DNA of 10,052 nucleotides from Euperipatoides rowelli (Eukaryota > Onychophora > Udeonychophora > Euonychophora > Peripatopsidae). Location of the stretch: NCBI GenBank assembly GCA_003024985.2, contig PXIH01S0015393.1; one strand, written 5' to 3'. The notes beneath the pieces were generated by a model, which had not been told where the DNA came from, did not search any database, and saw only the letters and a program-made list of their open reading frames with translations. The position numbers and the translations under genes are program-made. This document shows positions 1-6,827 of the stretch, piece after piece; within the stretch, counting starts at the first letter, position 1; every line of letters begins with the position of its first letter.

Positions 1-15
1 CAATAAATAGAACAT

Positions 16-50
16 AAATATGTGTAATCATTTCATTATTACACATATTT
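16..50. repeat. Perfect 13-bp inverted repeat (hairpin)
   Basis: AAATATGTGTAAT at 16-28 is matched exactly by its reverse complement ATTACACATATTT at 38-50, with a 9-nt loop. It lies in AT-rich non-coding sequence, and no element boundary or transcript end can be tied to it. It could be a small palindromic relic of a transposon terminus or a chance product of AT-rich sequence, although 13 perfect pairs is long for chance. Confidence 0.6.
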
Positions 51-78
51 GGAAACTTTTATACAGAGTATTCTACGA

Positions 79-134
79 GTCGTAAAAATTACGACACGCG
101 ATCGCTCATGTTAAAATTTTGAACGCGACCGCTC
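79..134. repeat. Short hairpin followed by a 12-bp CG-rich direct repeat
   Basis: GTCGTAA at 79-85 pairs with TTACGAC at 89-95 across a 3-nt loop. Immediately after it, ACGCGATCGCTC (96-107) recurs as ACGCGACCGCTC (123-134) with one mismatch. These CG-rich words stand out in very AT-rich surroundings. Clustered hairpins and repeated CG-rich motifs often mark the subterminal part of a DNA transposon, but no matching second end was found in the window, so this is only a description. Confidence 0.45.
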
Positions 135-235
135 GAAGGTTAAATAATCCAAATTTGTCACTTTAAGCAATACACTGTACAAACAGCATATACTGCATAA
201 TTGTTATATTTCTGAATCCAGCATATAATTTTAAA

Positions 236-391
236 TAGACAGATAGAGATAGACAGACATAGGCAGATGGATACAGATAAAGAAAGAGAGAAAGATATAG
301 AAAGGTGAAGAGAAAGATAGAAATATACTGTAGATATATAGAGACAGACAGACAAAAAAGAGAGAGACAAAGCGAGAGAGATCTATGTTTT
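236..391. repeat. Purine-rich GA/GACA/GATA microsatellite
   Basis: The plus strand is almost entirely purines, built from imperfect GATA, GACA and GA units: AGACAGATAGAGATAGACAG near the start, GAGAGAGACAAAGCGAGAGAG near the end. It finishes against a T-run at 386-398. The Leu/Ser-rich frames read from the minus strand here are a by-product of this simple repeat and are not genes. Confidence 0.85.
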
Positions 392-760
392 TTTTTTTAA
401 CAATTGTTTCTGGATAATCCAACTTATAGTTTATAAGTTCTCTTCTCAAATAAAATGAAACAGGGGATGGACATTAAAATAAAAAGAGTTCATTTTAAAA
501 TGATTACTAAGGACACTGGAAAATGAGAAAAATAATACACTATTAAAAATAATAAAAAGTGGGTAAAAAAAGTACAAAACATTGTCGTTCTACATTTGGT
601 TTATTATTATAAAATGTGATAAAGGATTTGAAGAATTTTCCAACATTTGTAATTTATTTACAATATCTTTGTAGTTTGTTTAAAGATCGATAGCAATCAA
701 TGCGATTAAAAAAACTATGAGAGCGTAGCTGTTTGTTTTGTAAATGTTTATTGCCTTTCA
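392..760. other. AT-rich intronic sequence, no feature seen
   Basis: No coding-like frame, RNA gene or clear repeat was found. The stretch is AT-rich with scattered poly-A and poly-T runs. Given the flanking CHD1 exon on the minus strand, it is inferred to belong to the intron downstream of the 3779-3598 exon. Confidence 0.5.
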
Positions 761-799
761 GTTGAATTAGACACCGCGTGACCTCGGTGTTCGCTCAAC
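761..799. repeat. Imperfect hairpin with CG-rich stem
   Basis: GTTGA...ACACCG (761-776) pairs with CGGTGT...TCAAC (785-799) around an 8-nt loop. The inner 6 bp and outer 5 bp are perfect, with a mismatched bulge between. It is a compact local GC-rich structure in AT-rich sequence. It does not resemble a tRNA or another known structured RNA that I recognise, and it may be a palindromic transposon fragment. Confidence 0.45.
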
Positions 800-999
800 T
801 TTGTTTTATTATTTCTTTATTAATTTTATTTATTACGGAAATGACACACTATATTAATAATATATATAAATACTGCATAATATGTATAGGTAATAGTGTA
901 AGTAATCATTTAAAATAATACAAAAATAATAGAACATTTTACATAAAATTTGCTGCTTTAATGATAATGACAGGTTAAACTTTTTAAATTTAAGATTGA

Positions 1000-1072
1000 T
1001 CGCGGCCAGCTGCCACATAAATGGATACGGCTGGCCGGATCTGGCCCGCGGGTCATATGTTGCCCATGCCTG
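1000..1072 (-). mobile_element. Solitary hAT-type transposon terminus
   Basis: Read on the minus strand from 1072, the sequence begins CAGGCATGGGCAACATATG and continues into a GACCCGCGGGCC block and AGATCCGGCC. This closely follows the well-known terminus of many hAT superfamily elements (CAGGGGTGGGCAA followed by a CCCGCGGGCC block). The patch is strongly GC-rich against its flanks. I could not find the opposite terminus or a copy of the adjacent 8 bp (ACTTAGTC, 1073-1080), so the element is a truncated or badly decayed copy. Its inner limit near 1000 is approximate. Confidence 0.6.
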
Positions 1073-1288
1073 ACTTAGTCGGTTGGATTAGCTTTGATTC
1101 ATTGTAATTTATTTATAATTTTATTTTGAAAATTCATTTACTGTAGCAGCATTAACATTACAAATTTTATTCAATGATCGAAGCCGCCCAAATAATTCCC
1201 TTCAATTTCTAAACCAAAGCAATCAATTTTAAAATTTTACTATACTAGCATAATATTTTGTTAAATGAAGTATGTTAAAACGCTGTAA

Positions 1289-1301
1289 CCCCCCCCCCCC
1301 C
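1289..1301. repeat. Poly-C run (13 C)
   Basis: An uninterrupted C homopolymer of 13 bases. Such runs are prone to length error in sequencing and assembly, so any reading frame that crosses it (Gly-rich on minus, Pro-rich on plus) should not be trusted past this point. Confidence 0.9.
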
Positions 1302-1302
1302 T

Positions 1303-1531
1303 CACAATTTTTTAATAGGCTATTTGATTTGTTGAAAGCAGTTATTTTTACGTCACTGATAAGAAAAAAATCATCATCATCGTCGAACCTAACATGCTCC
1401 AAGTGTGCTCTGATTTCTTTAACTTCCGACTTTTCCGGATTCGGAGCGTGCTGTAATACTCGGAGAAAATTACCATATGCACCAACATATTTATCAAGCT
1501 TGGAGGTTAGTATGCCGGTGACTACAGACAC
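1303..1531 (-). pseudogene. Unidentified coding-like relic (possible exon or transposon fragment)
   Basis: A minus-strand frame is open from 1531 into the poly-C run. Its protein reads like real coding sequence: LTSKLDKYVGAYGNFLRVLQ, then HAPNPEKSEVKEIRAHLEHV, then a five-Asp run and FFLISDVKI. The mix of amphipathic helix-like and charged residues and the balanced base composition contrast with the AT-rich flanks. No Met start is convincing, because the first residue of the listed frame comes from GTG. A stop lies just upstream, within a TTTAG that could serve as a splice acceptor (exon start about 1534). No good donor is visible before the Gly-coding homopolymer. I recognise no family. It does not resemble the CHD1 C-terminus, so an exon of that gene is unlikely. 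It could equally be a fragment of a mobile-element protein, and the plus-strand frame over the same interval cannot be excluded as the real one. Confidence 0.3.
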
Positions 1532-1554
1532 GGTCTAAATACAGTGCCATCAGC

Positions 1555-1728
1555 TACTGGACTTAGAACATTTCTATTTAATATTATTCTCAATAACTTT
1601 TTTTTTTTTTAAATTAAATCCATTGTCACCTTTAAAATCAAAATCAAAAACATAAGTTTTCGACTTTAAATACCGAGAAATTCTAAAATGTTCCACTTGG
1701 ATTCCTAAATACTCTCATAGGTCCAGTA
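1555..1728. repeat. Possible small inverted-repeat element
   Basis: TACTGGAC at 1555-1562 is matched by GTCCAGTA at 1721-1728. Just inside, TAGAACATTT (1564-1573) is nearly matched in inverse by AAATGTTCC (1686-1694). The interior is AT-rich with a long T run. The arms differ in spacing, so if this is a MITE it is decayed. No target duplication was found. Confidence 0.3.
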
Positions 1729-2045
1729 TATTTTAGTTGAATGAAATAAGAACAAACTATTTTCATGCTGCATACTAAATTTGTTTTCATATCACATTTA
1801 AAAATAGAAAGGAAATATAAATCTTGCAAAAAAACTACAGCTTTAGGCAAACAACATTGTTAACAATGATCACTAGGGCCACTGTAGTCTGCAACAACAT
1901 TTGCATTTCTACTATTTATAATGAAAATAATTCATAGTGGCAAAAGGCAAATTTTGTTAAGCAGCACGAGACAAAAGTTCAAATTGTTACTTCAAATAAC
2001 CAGATTATACAGCAACTAATATAATTGCAAGAATATTGATTGTAT
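1729..2045. other. AT-rich intronic sequence with one perfect palindrome
   Basis: No gene is visible. CATTGTTAACAATG at 1855-1868 is a perfect 14-bp palindrome. The remainder is AT-rich filler lying just outside the left arm of the foldback structure that begins near 2046. Confidence 0.5.
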
Positions 2046-2548
2046 TTAGGGTATATGCAACCAAAAAAACAACTTTAGTTAATATGAAAGAATGTACTTT
2101 AAATAATTATAAAATTTCATTAAAAATGATAACAGTAAAAAAAAATAAAATTACGACTACCGGTAATATAGAAATTTAGACTTCCGCACAAAAAAATAGC
2201 TAAAACAGGATGTTGATTATTTTAATTAATGTAAATGTCAGTTTTATAATTTGTGATGTAGAAACATGTACTGTATATTTTTTTTAAATTGTACATCGTT
2301 ACTGCCTTCCTGGCCATACAGGTAGCTATCATTCATTTTCATTCAGAAATAAATAAATAAATAAAACATTTGTGTTTTAATAATTTTGTTTACATTTTCT
2401 CAACCAAATTAATTATAGGGGAGAAGAACGGACAGTTTTCAGCAATTATTATTTTTAGTAAAGTCTTTGTTGGAATCCCTAATTATTTTCAAAGTATCTG
2501 CAACCAGGAGGAGTGGGCAGTCACAAAAAAAAAAAAAAAAAAAAAAAG
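2046..2548 (+). mobile_element. Foldback element, left arm
   Basis: This arm is matched in reverse complement over essentially its whole length by 2939-3443. Shared landmarks in order are GGGTATATGCAA (2049-2060), AATAATTATAAAATTT (about 2102), AGACTTCCGCACA (about 2178), AGCTAAAACAGGATGTTGAT (about 2198), the GTTACTGCC word (about 2299), ACACAAATG in inverse (about 2370), TCTTTGTTGGAATCCCT (about 2464) and TTTTCAAAGTATCTGCAACC (about 2486), ending in a long A run. The arms differ by scattered substitutions and small indels, so this is not an assembly mirror. Frames inside the arm are not conserved and look non-coding. Confidence 0.8.
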
Positions 2549-2938
2549 ATCGGACAGTTTGCAGCAATTGCTATAATTTTTAGTAAACGGTCTTTGTTGA
2601 AATCCCTCGTTATTTACAAAGTATCGGCTTGGGTTCCAAAATTATAGCCTCAGGCCATAAATCTTCACATAATTAAGANAATGTAAGCAAAATTATTAAA
2701 AACACAAATGTTTTATTTATTTATGAAAATTGTCAGCGAAAATTGAAAGCTTATTGCAAAGTAAAGCAGTAATTAAATACAACTTTAAAAAAGTTCATGT
2801 AGGCTACTCAAGAAAGGCTATTTCATGTGCTGATAAACTAACAAATAAAAAGCTTTATTCTCTATTAGGCGAACTAGAAACAAACAAAATAAAAGCTAAA
2901 ATTTTAATTAAGCTGATGTTGTCTACTAAAATCTTTAG
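2549..2938. repeat. Foldback element, central region with rearranged partial copies
   Basis: The spacer between the arms contains two further diverged copies of arm sequence. 2549-2640 repeats the inner end of the left arm (2429-2510) in direct orientation, sharing CGGACAGTTT, TTTTTAGTAAA, TCTTTGTTG and CAAAGTATC. About 2670-2800 repeats part of the right arm (about 3074-3235) in direct orientation, sharing AATGTAA..AAAATTATTAA, ACACAAATG and ACAACTTTAAAAAA. The ambiguous base n at 2679 lies in this copy. The structure is therefore a nested set of direct and inverted copies. The open frame from 2730 runs through this repeat and is judged non-coding. Confidence 0.65.
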
Positions 2939-3443
2939 ATCTTGTCTTTTTTTTGTCTGCACTTCTGGTTGCCGATACTTTGAAAATAATGAGGGATTCC
3001 AACAAAGACGTTTTACTAAAAATAATAGTGATTGCTGCAAACTGTCCACTCTCCTCCCCTATAATTAATTTATTTTAAGAAAATGTAAACAAAATTATTA
3101 AGAACACAAATGCTTTACTTATTTATTTCTGAAAAAAAAAAAAAAAAGGTAAATGAAAATGAATGATAGCTTTGGCCAGTAAGGCAGTAACGATGTAGGC
3201 TACAACTTTAAAAAAAGATATACGGTACATGTTTCTACGTCATAAATTAGAAAATGGTTGCATTAATTACAACAATCAACATCCTGTTTTAGCTATTTTT
3301 TTTGTGTGCGGAAGTCTATGTTGCAATATTAAAATGGTCGTAATTATTTTTTTTTTTTACTGTTTTTTTTTAATAAAATTTTATAATTATTTAAAATACA
3401 TTTTCATATTAAAAAAATTTGTTTTTGATTGTATATACCCTTT
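2939..3443 (-). mobile_element. Foldback element, right arm
   Basis: This is the inverse copy of 2046-2548 and of almost equal length (505 versus 503 bp by the limits used here). The inner end is the GACAAGATCTAAAG side and the outer end is GTATATACCCTTT at 3431-3443. No target-site duplication is evident: left flank GATTGTA, right flank AAACAAAT. A long-arm foldback transposon (the TIR-dominated architecture of FB/TU-type elements) or two opposed insertions of one short interspersed element would both give this pattern. No transposase-like frame is present. It lies in the intron just downstream of the CHD1 exon at 3779-3598. Confidence 0.8.
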
Positions 3444-3597
3444 AAACAAATAATTTTTTTTTGATGGAAGGTAAACTGTTCCTGTAATTGATCTTTTAAT
3501 TTTTATTGGAAGAGGAGAGGAAAGATATTTTTCCTCAGCACAAATGTGAAATCTCAAACAATTAACAATCTTTAGAATAATCAAAATCAATTCTTAC

Positions 3598-3779
3598 CTG
3601 TCCCTGCTACGATCAATCCAGGATTCAATCGAGCCATACAGCCTTTTATTTTGCTGCTGCGATCGATGTTCTCCATGGTGATCCGGAGGTGCCTTTCTAT
3701 CATTACCAGTTTCTGGGTACGGCCGCTTGATAGGAACATTCAAGTGGGATTTAGGCACATGCTGGTTTTTATTAGTAGT
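3598..3779 (-). CDS. CHD1: CHD1-like chromatin remodeller, C-terminal exon (partial gene)
   Basis: The minus-strand exon ends at a strong donor (CAG|GTAAG, exon base 3598). It starts after TTTAACTAG (exon base 3779), which follows a moderate pyrimidine stretch. It reads TTNKNQHVPKSHLNVPIKRP, continues with YPETGNDRKAPPDHHGEHRS, then QQQNKRLYGSIESWIDRSRD. The segment is hydrophilic and rich in His, Arg and Asn. The KRPY word followed by a G/N-D-R/K stretch and His/Arg-rich sequence resembles the disordered tail of CHD1 and CHD2, where KRPY motifs occur downstream of the CHCT domain. It begins in phase 0, exactly matching the end of the 6287-6143 exon, and ends two bases into a codon. A second in-frame acceptor (AACCAG, exon start 3761) would drop six residues. 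The protein is a nuclear ATP-dependent remodeller in the studied family members. This exon contains no catalytic residues. The following exon was not found and probably lies before position 1. Assignment rests mainly on the neighbouring exon. Confidence 0.7.
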
Positions 3780-4651
3780 CTAGTTAAACAATAAAATTTA
3801 ATACAAGTATTTAAAGCTGAAGATGAAGTTGTTTTTTTGACTAGACAATGTTTCTCAACTAATGTATTTCGCTAAAAGAAAACTGGAAGAATTACTTGGG
3901 AAAATCCAGCAGACAAATAAATGCAATTGCCAAGTTGGGGAAGATTATTTTGGTTTCTAGCCTGGGAGTTTGAATTCACCCAATAATCACATTATCTCAA
4001 TTTAAAAAAAAAAAAATATGAAAGCAGTATCAAACTGTAAAAAGCATTCAGAAATTTTATTATTTTTTTTTTTTTTAATTTCATATTCATTCATTATGAC
4101 ATTGGTTTGGTTCAAACATTACAAATCAAACAATGAATGTTAAGTTGGATTAAGTAAAAAAAAACAATTACTACATCAAATCATGTTGAGGGCTTGGAGA
4201 ATCAATATAATCATTTTTAATATTATGAATGACTAAATTTAAAAGTGTTTGGCATATAGTAGTTTGATAATCATAACTTGTTTGACAAGACAAACATAAT
4301 TAAAAATGAAATTTATAGATCCATGCAAATATAAAAAAAATCTAATTTTTTAATACCATTTTATGAATTCAAAATTGAGCATTTATTTGTTTTCAATTTA
4401 AAGTTTTTTTTTTTATATATTTTTCCCCCTAGTATTTTCTTTCATTTATATTTAACTTCACAAGATCACCATCTACAATGGGTTTAAAACCGTTTGTGGC
4501 ACTTGACGAAGTAAATAGGTTAATGTACGGTAAATTCAGAATGAAGGAAAACAGGGAATTGTTGGATTTGGCAAGAGTAAAGAATATTTTTTTATTACTA
4601 TTTTGAACATACTGTTCAAAATATTGCATAATCTTTTAATAAATTTGTTAC

Positions 4652-4694
4652 GTTACTGCAGTCTAATTTTGATTTAATCAAACCCTGCAGTTAC
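4652..4694. repeat. Short inverted repeat ending in CTGCAG
   Basis: GTTACTGCAG (4652-4661) faces CTGCAGTTAC (4685-4694). After inversion one position differs, and the loop is 23 nt. It sits just outside the probable inverted-repeat element that starts near 4703 and may belong to its flank or an earlier insertion. No function is evident. Confidence 0.4.
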
Positions 4695-4702
4695 CAATAC
4701 AT

Positions 4703-5125
4703 CATAAGTAGAGATACACAAATTTAGCATTTGCTATAAAACACTAAATATCAAATTTCTATAAAATGTTAAATTTTAATTGTTTTATTTTTATAAAATT
4801 CTTTTAACTTGAAGGATCATAGTGTTTGACACTTTAAAACTAACATAAATAAATGAATGCAGCAAAGATTATGAAAAAAAAATGGCTGAACAAAATTGAA
4901 AATGTTTTAAAAATTGTTGTAAACAGAATTTTCAAGACACCATGTAAAAACTGCTCCATTTACAGTATAACTAAATTGTGCTGAAATATTCATATTCTTA
5001 TCACTAATATTTACAAATTTGACAAAATGCTATATAATAAATGCGATAAAATGCTAAATTTATATCATTTAACGCTAAATTTTGAAAATATAAATGCTAA
5101 AATTTCATATGGCTAATCTTAAGTG
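4703..5125. mobile_element. Probable AT-rich MITE with inverted ends
   Basis: The left end reads CATAAGTAGAGATACACAAA and then TTTAGCATTTGCTATA. The reverse complement of the right end reads CACTTAAGATTAGCCATATG and then AAATTTTAGCATTTATA. The two therefore match imperfectly over about 40 bp. Subterminal copies of ATGCTAAA-like words recur on the right (near 5050, 5072 and 5094), with inverse copies on the left (near 4721). The interior is AT-rich and has no coding frame. Superfamily is undetermined and no target duplication was identified, so exact limits are approximate. Confidence 0.45.
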
Positions 5126-5496
5126 GATGCAAAGTAAAAGTTAAAATATGTTGATTTTATAACATTTTATATATGTCCTTTAAATTATAAATAAGATTAA
5201 GATTAGCAGCAGTAATCTGTAATTATTAATGTTAATTAGAAAAATAAAATATAAAAATATTTAAATGACAACTGATTTTATTATCGTACCGTTAAACATT
5301 TTAATTTGCACAGACAATTCTAAAATTTTTACTCAAGCCCAAAACCACCAAATCTATTTACAATTACATAACAATCTTAATAGTTTAATGAAAGGGGTAA
5401 ACTACTTTAAAAGCAAGGTTATGACCTTTATCAAATCTAACAATATTTAATATTACAATTACAGTAATCTAGAAAAAGCATTTGAATACAAAGATG
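5126..5496. other. AT-rich intronic sequence, no feature seen
   Basis: Only AT-rich sequence is visible between the two elements. A plus-strand frame at 5265-5450 is short, rich in Ile, Asn and Lys, and has no recognisable motif. It is best explained by base composition. Confidence 0.5.
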
Positions 5497-5504
5497 ACCT
5501 AAAC
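5497..5504. repeat. Target-site duplication, left copy (ACCTAAAC)
   Basis: This 8-bp word directly precedes CAGGGG at 5505 and recurs exactly at 5942-5949, directly after the CCCCTG at the other end of the element. A length of 8 bp is the hallmark of hAT integration. Confidence 0.92.
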
Positions 5505-5941
5505 CAGGGGTTCCCAATTTTTTTGTACCCTAGAGCACATTCTAAAATACTGGTAGGGTGGCGGACACCATCTATATTTTTTGTAATAGGAAATTATACA
5601 GTATGTGCAGATGTCAAAAACGTGGTAGAATGTGGATTGTATCCCCTGTATTTAGACAATTCTCTAACTATCCCCACCACTACGCAATTCGGCCATCTGC
5701 GTGCATCGCACTCAAGTTCATCTGCGTTAACTTGACACAAAAGGTGGAATTAAAGATGTCGATTTACAAGAAAACAACTACCTAAAATTGGTTGCCTAAC
5801 CACTGACAATCTTAAATCAATGGGATCCGGACGCCCCCAAGTTAACGTTGTCAAGCTTTCATTTAGAGATAGAACAGCGGCGGGCACATAAATTGGTCAA
5901 TGGGGCCATGGTGCACGCGGGCACAAGGTTGATAACCCCTG
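5505..5941 (+). mobile_element. Non-autonomous hAT element (MITE), complete
   Basis: The element is 437 bp. Its left end is CAGGGGTTCCCAA followed by a T run. The reverse complement of its right end is CAGGGGTTATCAACC, so the terminal inverted repeats share CAGGGGTT and CAA. This is a classic hAT terminus, and the perfect 8-bp flanking duplication confirms it. The inner right side carries the CG-rich block ACGCGGGCAC typical of hAT subterminal regions. The interior is more GC-rich than its surroundings. The two overlapping short frames inside it (5523-5735, 5558-5785) have no transposase motifs (no BED finger, no dimerisation domain) and are not considered genes. Mobility would depend on a transposase supplied elsewhere. 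It sits inside the CHD1 intron. The intact duplication and recognisable ends suggest a fairly recent insertion, although the inner parts of the two ends have already diverged. Confidence 0.92.
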
Positions 5942-5949
5942 ACCTAAAC
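5942..5949. repeat. Target-site duplication, right copy (ACCTAAAC)
   Basis: Exact copy of 5497-5504, directly abutting the right terminus of the hAT MITE. Confidence 0.92.
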
Positions 5950-6090
5950 TTTATATTTTCTTTCCACTAGGTATTTCCTGGCATACACTGTAGGTTACAT
6001 TAAATTTACATGGTAAATAATTCACAATTATTTTTCTATAACTTTATATTTACGGTAATAGATTAAAAGAAAAATGAAGATGCTATATAT

Positions 6091-6100
6091 GGGGGGGGGG
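6091..6100. repeat. Poly-G run (10 G)
   Basis: A G homopolymer in the intron, about 40 bp from the donor site of the exon at 6143 (downstream of it on the minus strand). G runs near donor sites can act as intronic splicing enhancers in animals. Here that is only a possibility, and length error is likely. Confidence 0.85.
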
Positions 6101-6142
6101 AAGTAAGCAATTATCTCTTTTCTAGGTGTAAAAATAACTTAC

Positions 6143-6287
6143 CTCATCTTTATCTTTGTCAGTTTCTTTTTCTGTTTCCTTTTCACGACTCCTCTCCTCT
6201 TCTCGTTTCCGCACAGCATGCTTATAGAGTTTATGTAATTTCCTCGCATCGAATTCCGTAAATTTTGATACAAATATCCATAAATTG
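6143..6287 (-). CDS. CHD1: CHD1-like chromatin remodeller, CHCT-domain exon (partial gene)
   Basis: The minus-strand exon of 145 bp (one base plus 48 codons) starts after TTTTTTTAG, an excellent acceptor, and ends at the near-consensus donor GAG|GTAAGT. It encodes [12 protein letters not shown] and [12 protein letters not shown], then [20 protein letters not shown] and DKDE. The block [20 protein letters not shown] is the highly conserved end of the CHCT (DUF4208) domain of CHD1/CHD2. YKHA, rather than the YKMA I recall for vertebrate CHD2, favours CHD1. In studied animals CHD1 is a nuclear ATP-dependent nucleosome remodeller with tandem chromodomains, a SNF2 helicase and a SANT-SLIDE region, all expected upstream and absent here. 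The CHCT domain is a helical C-terminal module reported to contact DNA or nucleosomes. The Arg/Lys/Glu/Asp tract after the domain is low-complexity and differs from the vertebrate tail. The first base completes a codon from the preceding exon, probably Arg (CG|C), which I could not find before 10052. Confidence 0.93.
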
Positions 6288-6827
6288 CTAAAAAAATAAA
6301 AACGACACAATTCAACACCATTTTCGTAAAATAGAAAAAATATTTAAATTCCTGTGTGTAGTTTAATAGTCCTAACATAAACCATTATACGATAAATAAA
6401 ATGTTCAAATTTATTATGACCAGTATGGTGGGGTTTATATGTGTAGGGGGAGAGGCACCAACAAGTGTTCCCAAAAATTTGGGGGTTTATAATTATAAAA
6501 TTTTTTGGCAAACAACTTTAAAGTGAATGCAAATCCTATCACAAATGCACACAGTAGAGCACACAATCATCCATATAAAGTAACAAATAATGAGCAAATG
6601 ATATATTACAAACGACTGACAATCTAGCGATTCAAGTAATATTTATAAATTGTGAATTTTCAAATGCTGCTTCAATATTACATGAATTATAATCAAACAG
6701 TTTAAAAAAAACCCAACAACAATGAATTACTTTAATTTCCCAAAATGCAGGCCAGCTAAAAGTAGTGTAGGGATCAAATTACAGTAGCTTAAGGGACATA
6801 AAACATGTCACTGAAACAACTTCAAAT
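6288..6827 (-). other. Intronic sequence upstream of the CHCT exon
   Basis: No gene is visible. The stretch contains a local inverted repeat, CCCAAA...TTTGGG, at about 6470-6483, and AT-rich filler. It is inferred to be the start of the CHD1 intron that continues beyond the window end, since no donor with the expected phase and coding context was found up to 10052. Confidence 0.5.

Larger units (their letters stand above)
3780..6142 (-). other. CHD1: CHD1 intron (2363 bp) between the two visible exons
   Basis: It is bounded by GTAAGTTA at 6142 and CTAG at 3780 on the minus strand, a GT-AG phase-0 intron. It is AT-rich and holds a probable inverted-repeat element (4703-5125), a complete hAT MITE (5505-5941), a short CTGCAG-based inverted repeat (4652-4694) and a G10 run (6091-6100). 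The stretch 3800-4640 contains only AT-rich filler and A or T runs. A weak minus-strand frame at 4429-4629 has no family resemblance that I trust. Confidence 0.7.

Noticed and set aside
158-449. Leu/Ser/Ile/Tyr-rich minus-strand frames
   Set aside because: They are translations of a GA/GATA/GACA microsatellite and adjacent T runs. The repeated SLSLS/CLSI pattern is purely compositional.
1272-1538. Plus-strand frame beginning with a Pro run and containing a Ser run
   Set aside because: It overlaps the minus-strand relic, starts in the poly-C run, and its Ser run is the antisense of the Asp run. It is less protein-like than the minus frame, though not fully excluded.
2730-3068. 112-residue plus-strand frame
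   Set aside because: It runs across the junction of the foldback spacer and right arm. The corresponding inverse and direct copies do not preserve the frame.
3229-3590. Short frames on both strands next to the CHD1 exon
   Set aside because: They lie in the AT-rich foldback arm and intron, are rich in Phe, Ile, Lys and Tyr, and show no motif. The minus frame near 3590 lies past the strong splice donor at 3597.
4429-4629. Minus-strand frame containing a GFKPIVDGDLV stretch, considered as a carboxylesterase relic
   Set aside because: A single short resemblance to the esterase VDG region, with no catalytic Ser or other family motif and AT-rich residues elsewhere, is too weak to name.
5523-5785. 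Two overlapping plus-strand frames
   Set aside because: Both are wholly or mostly inside the non-autonomous hAT element and lack transposase features.
6139-6378. 79-residue minus-strand frame over the CHCT exon in another frame
   Set aside because: It is a shadow of the real CHD1 exon, which has consensus splice sites and a conserved domain in the other frame.
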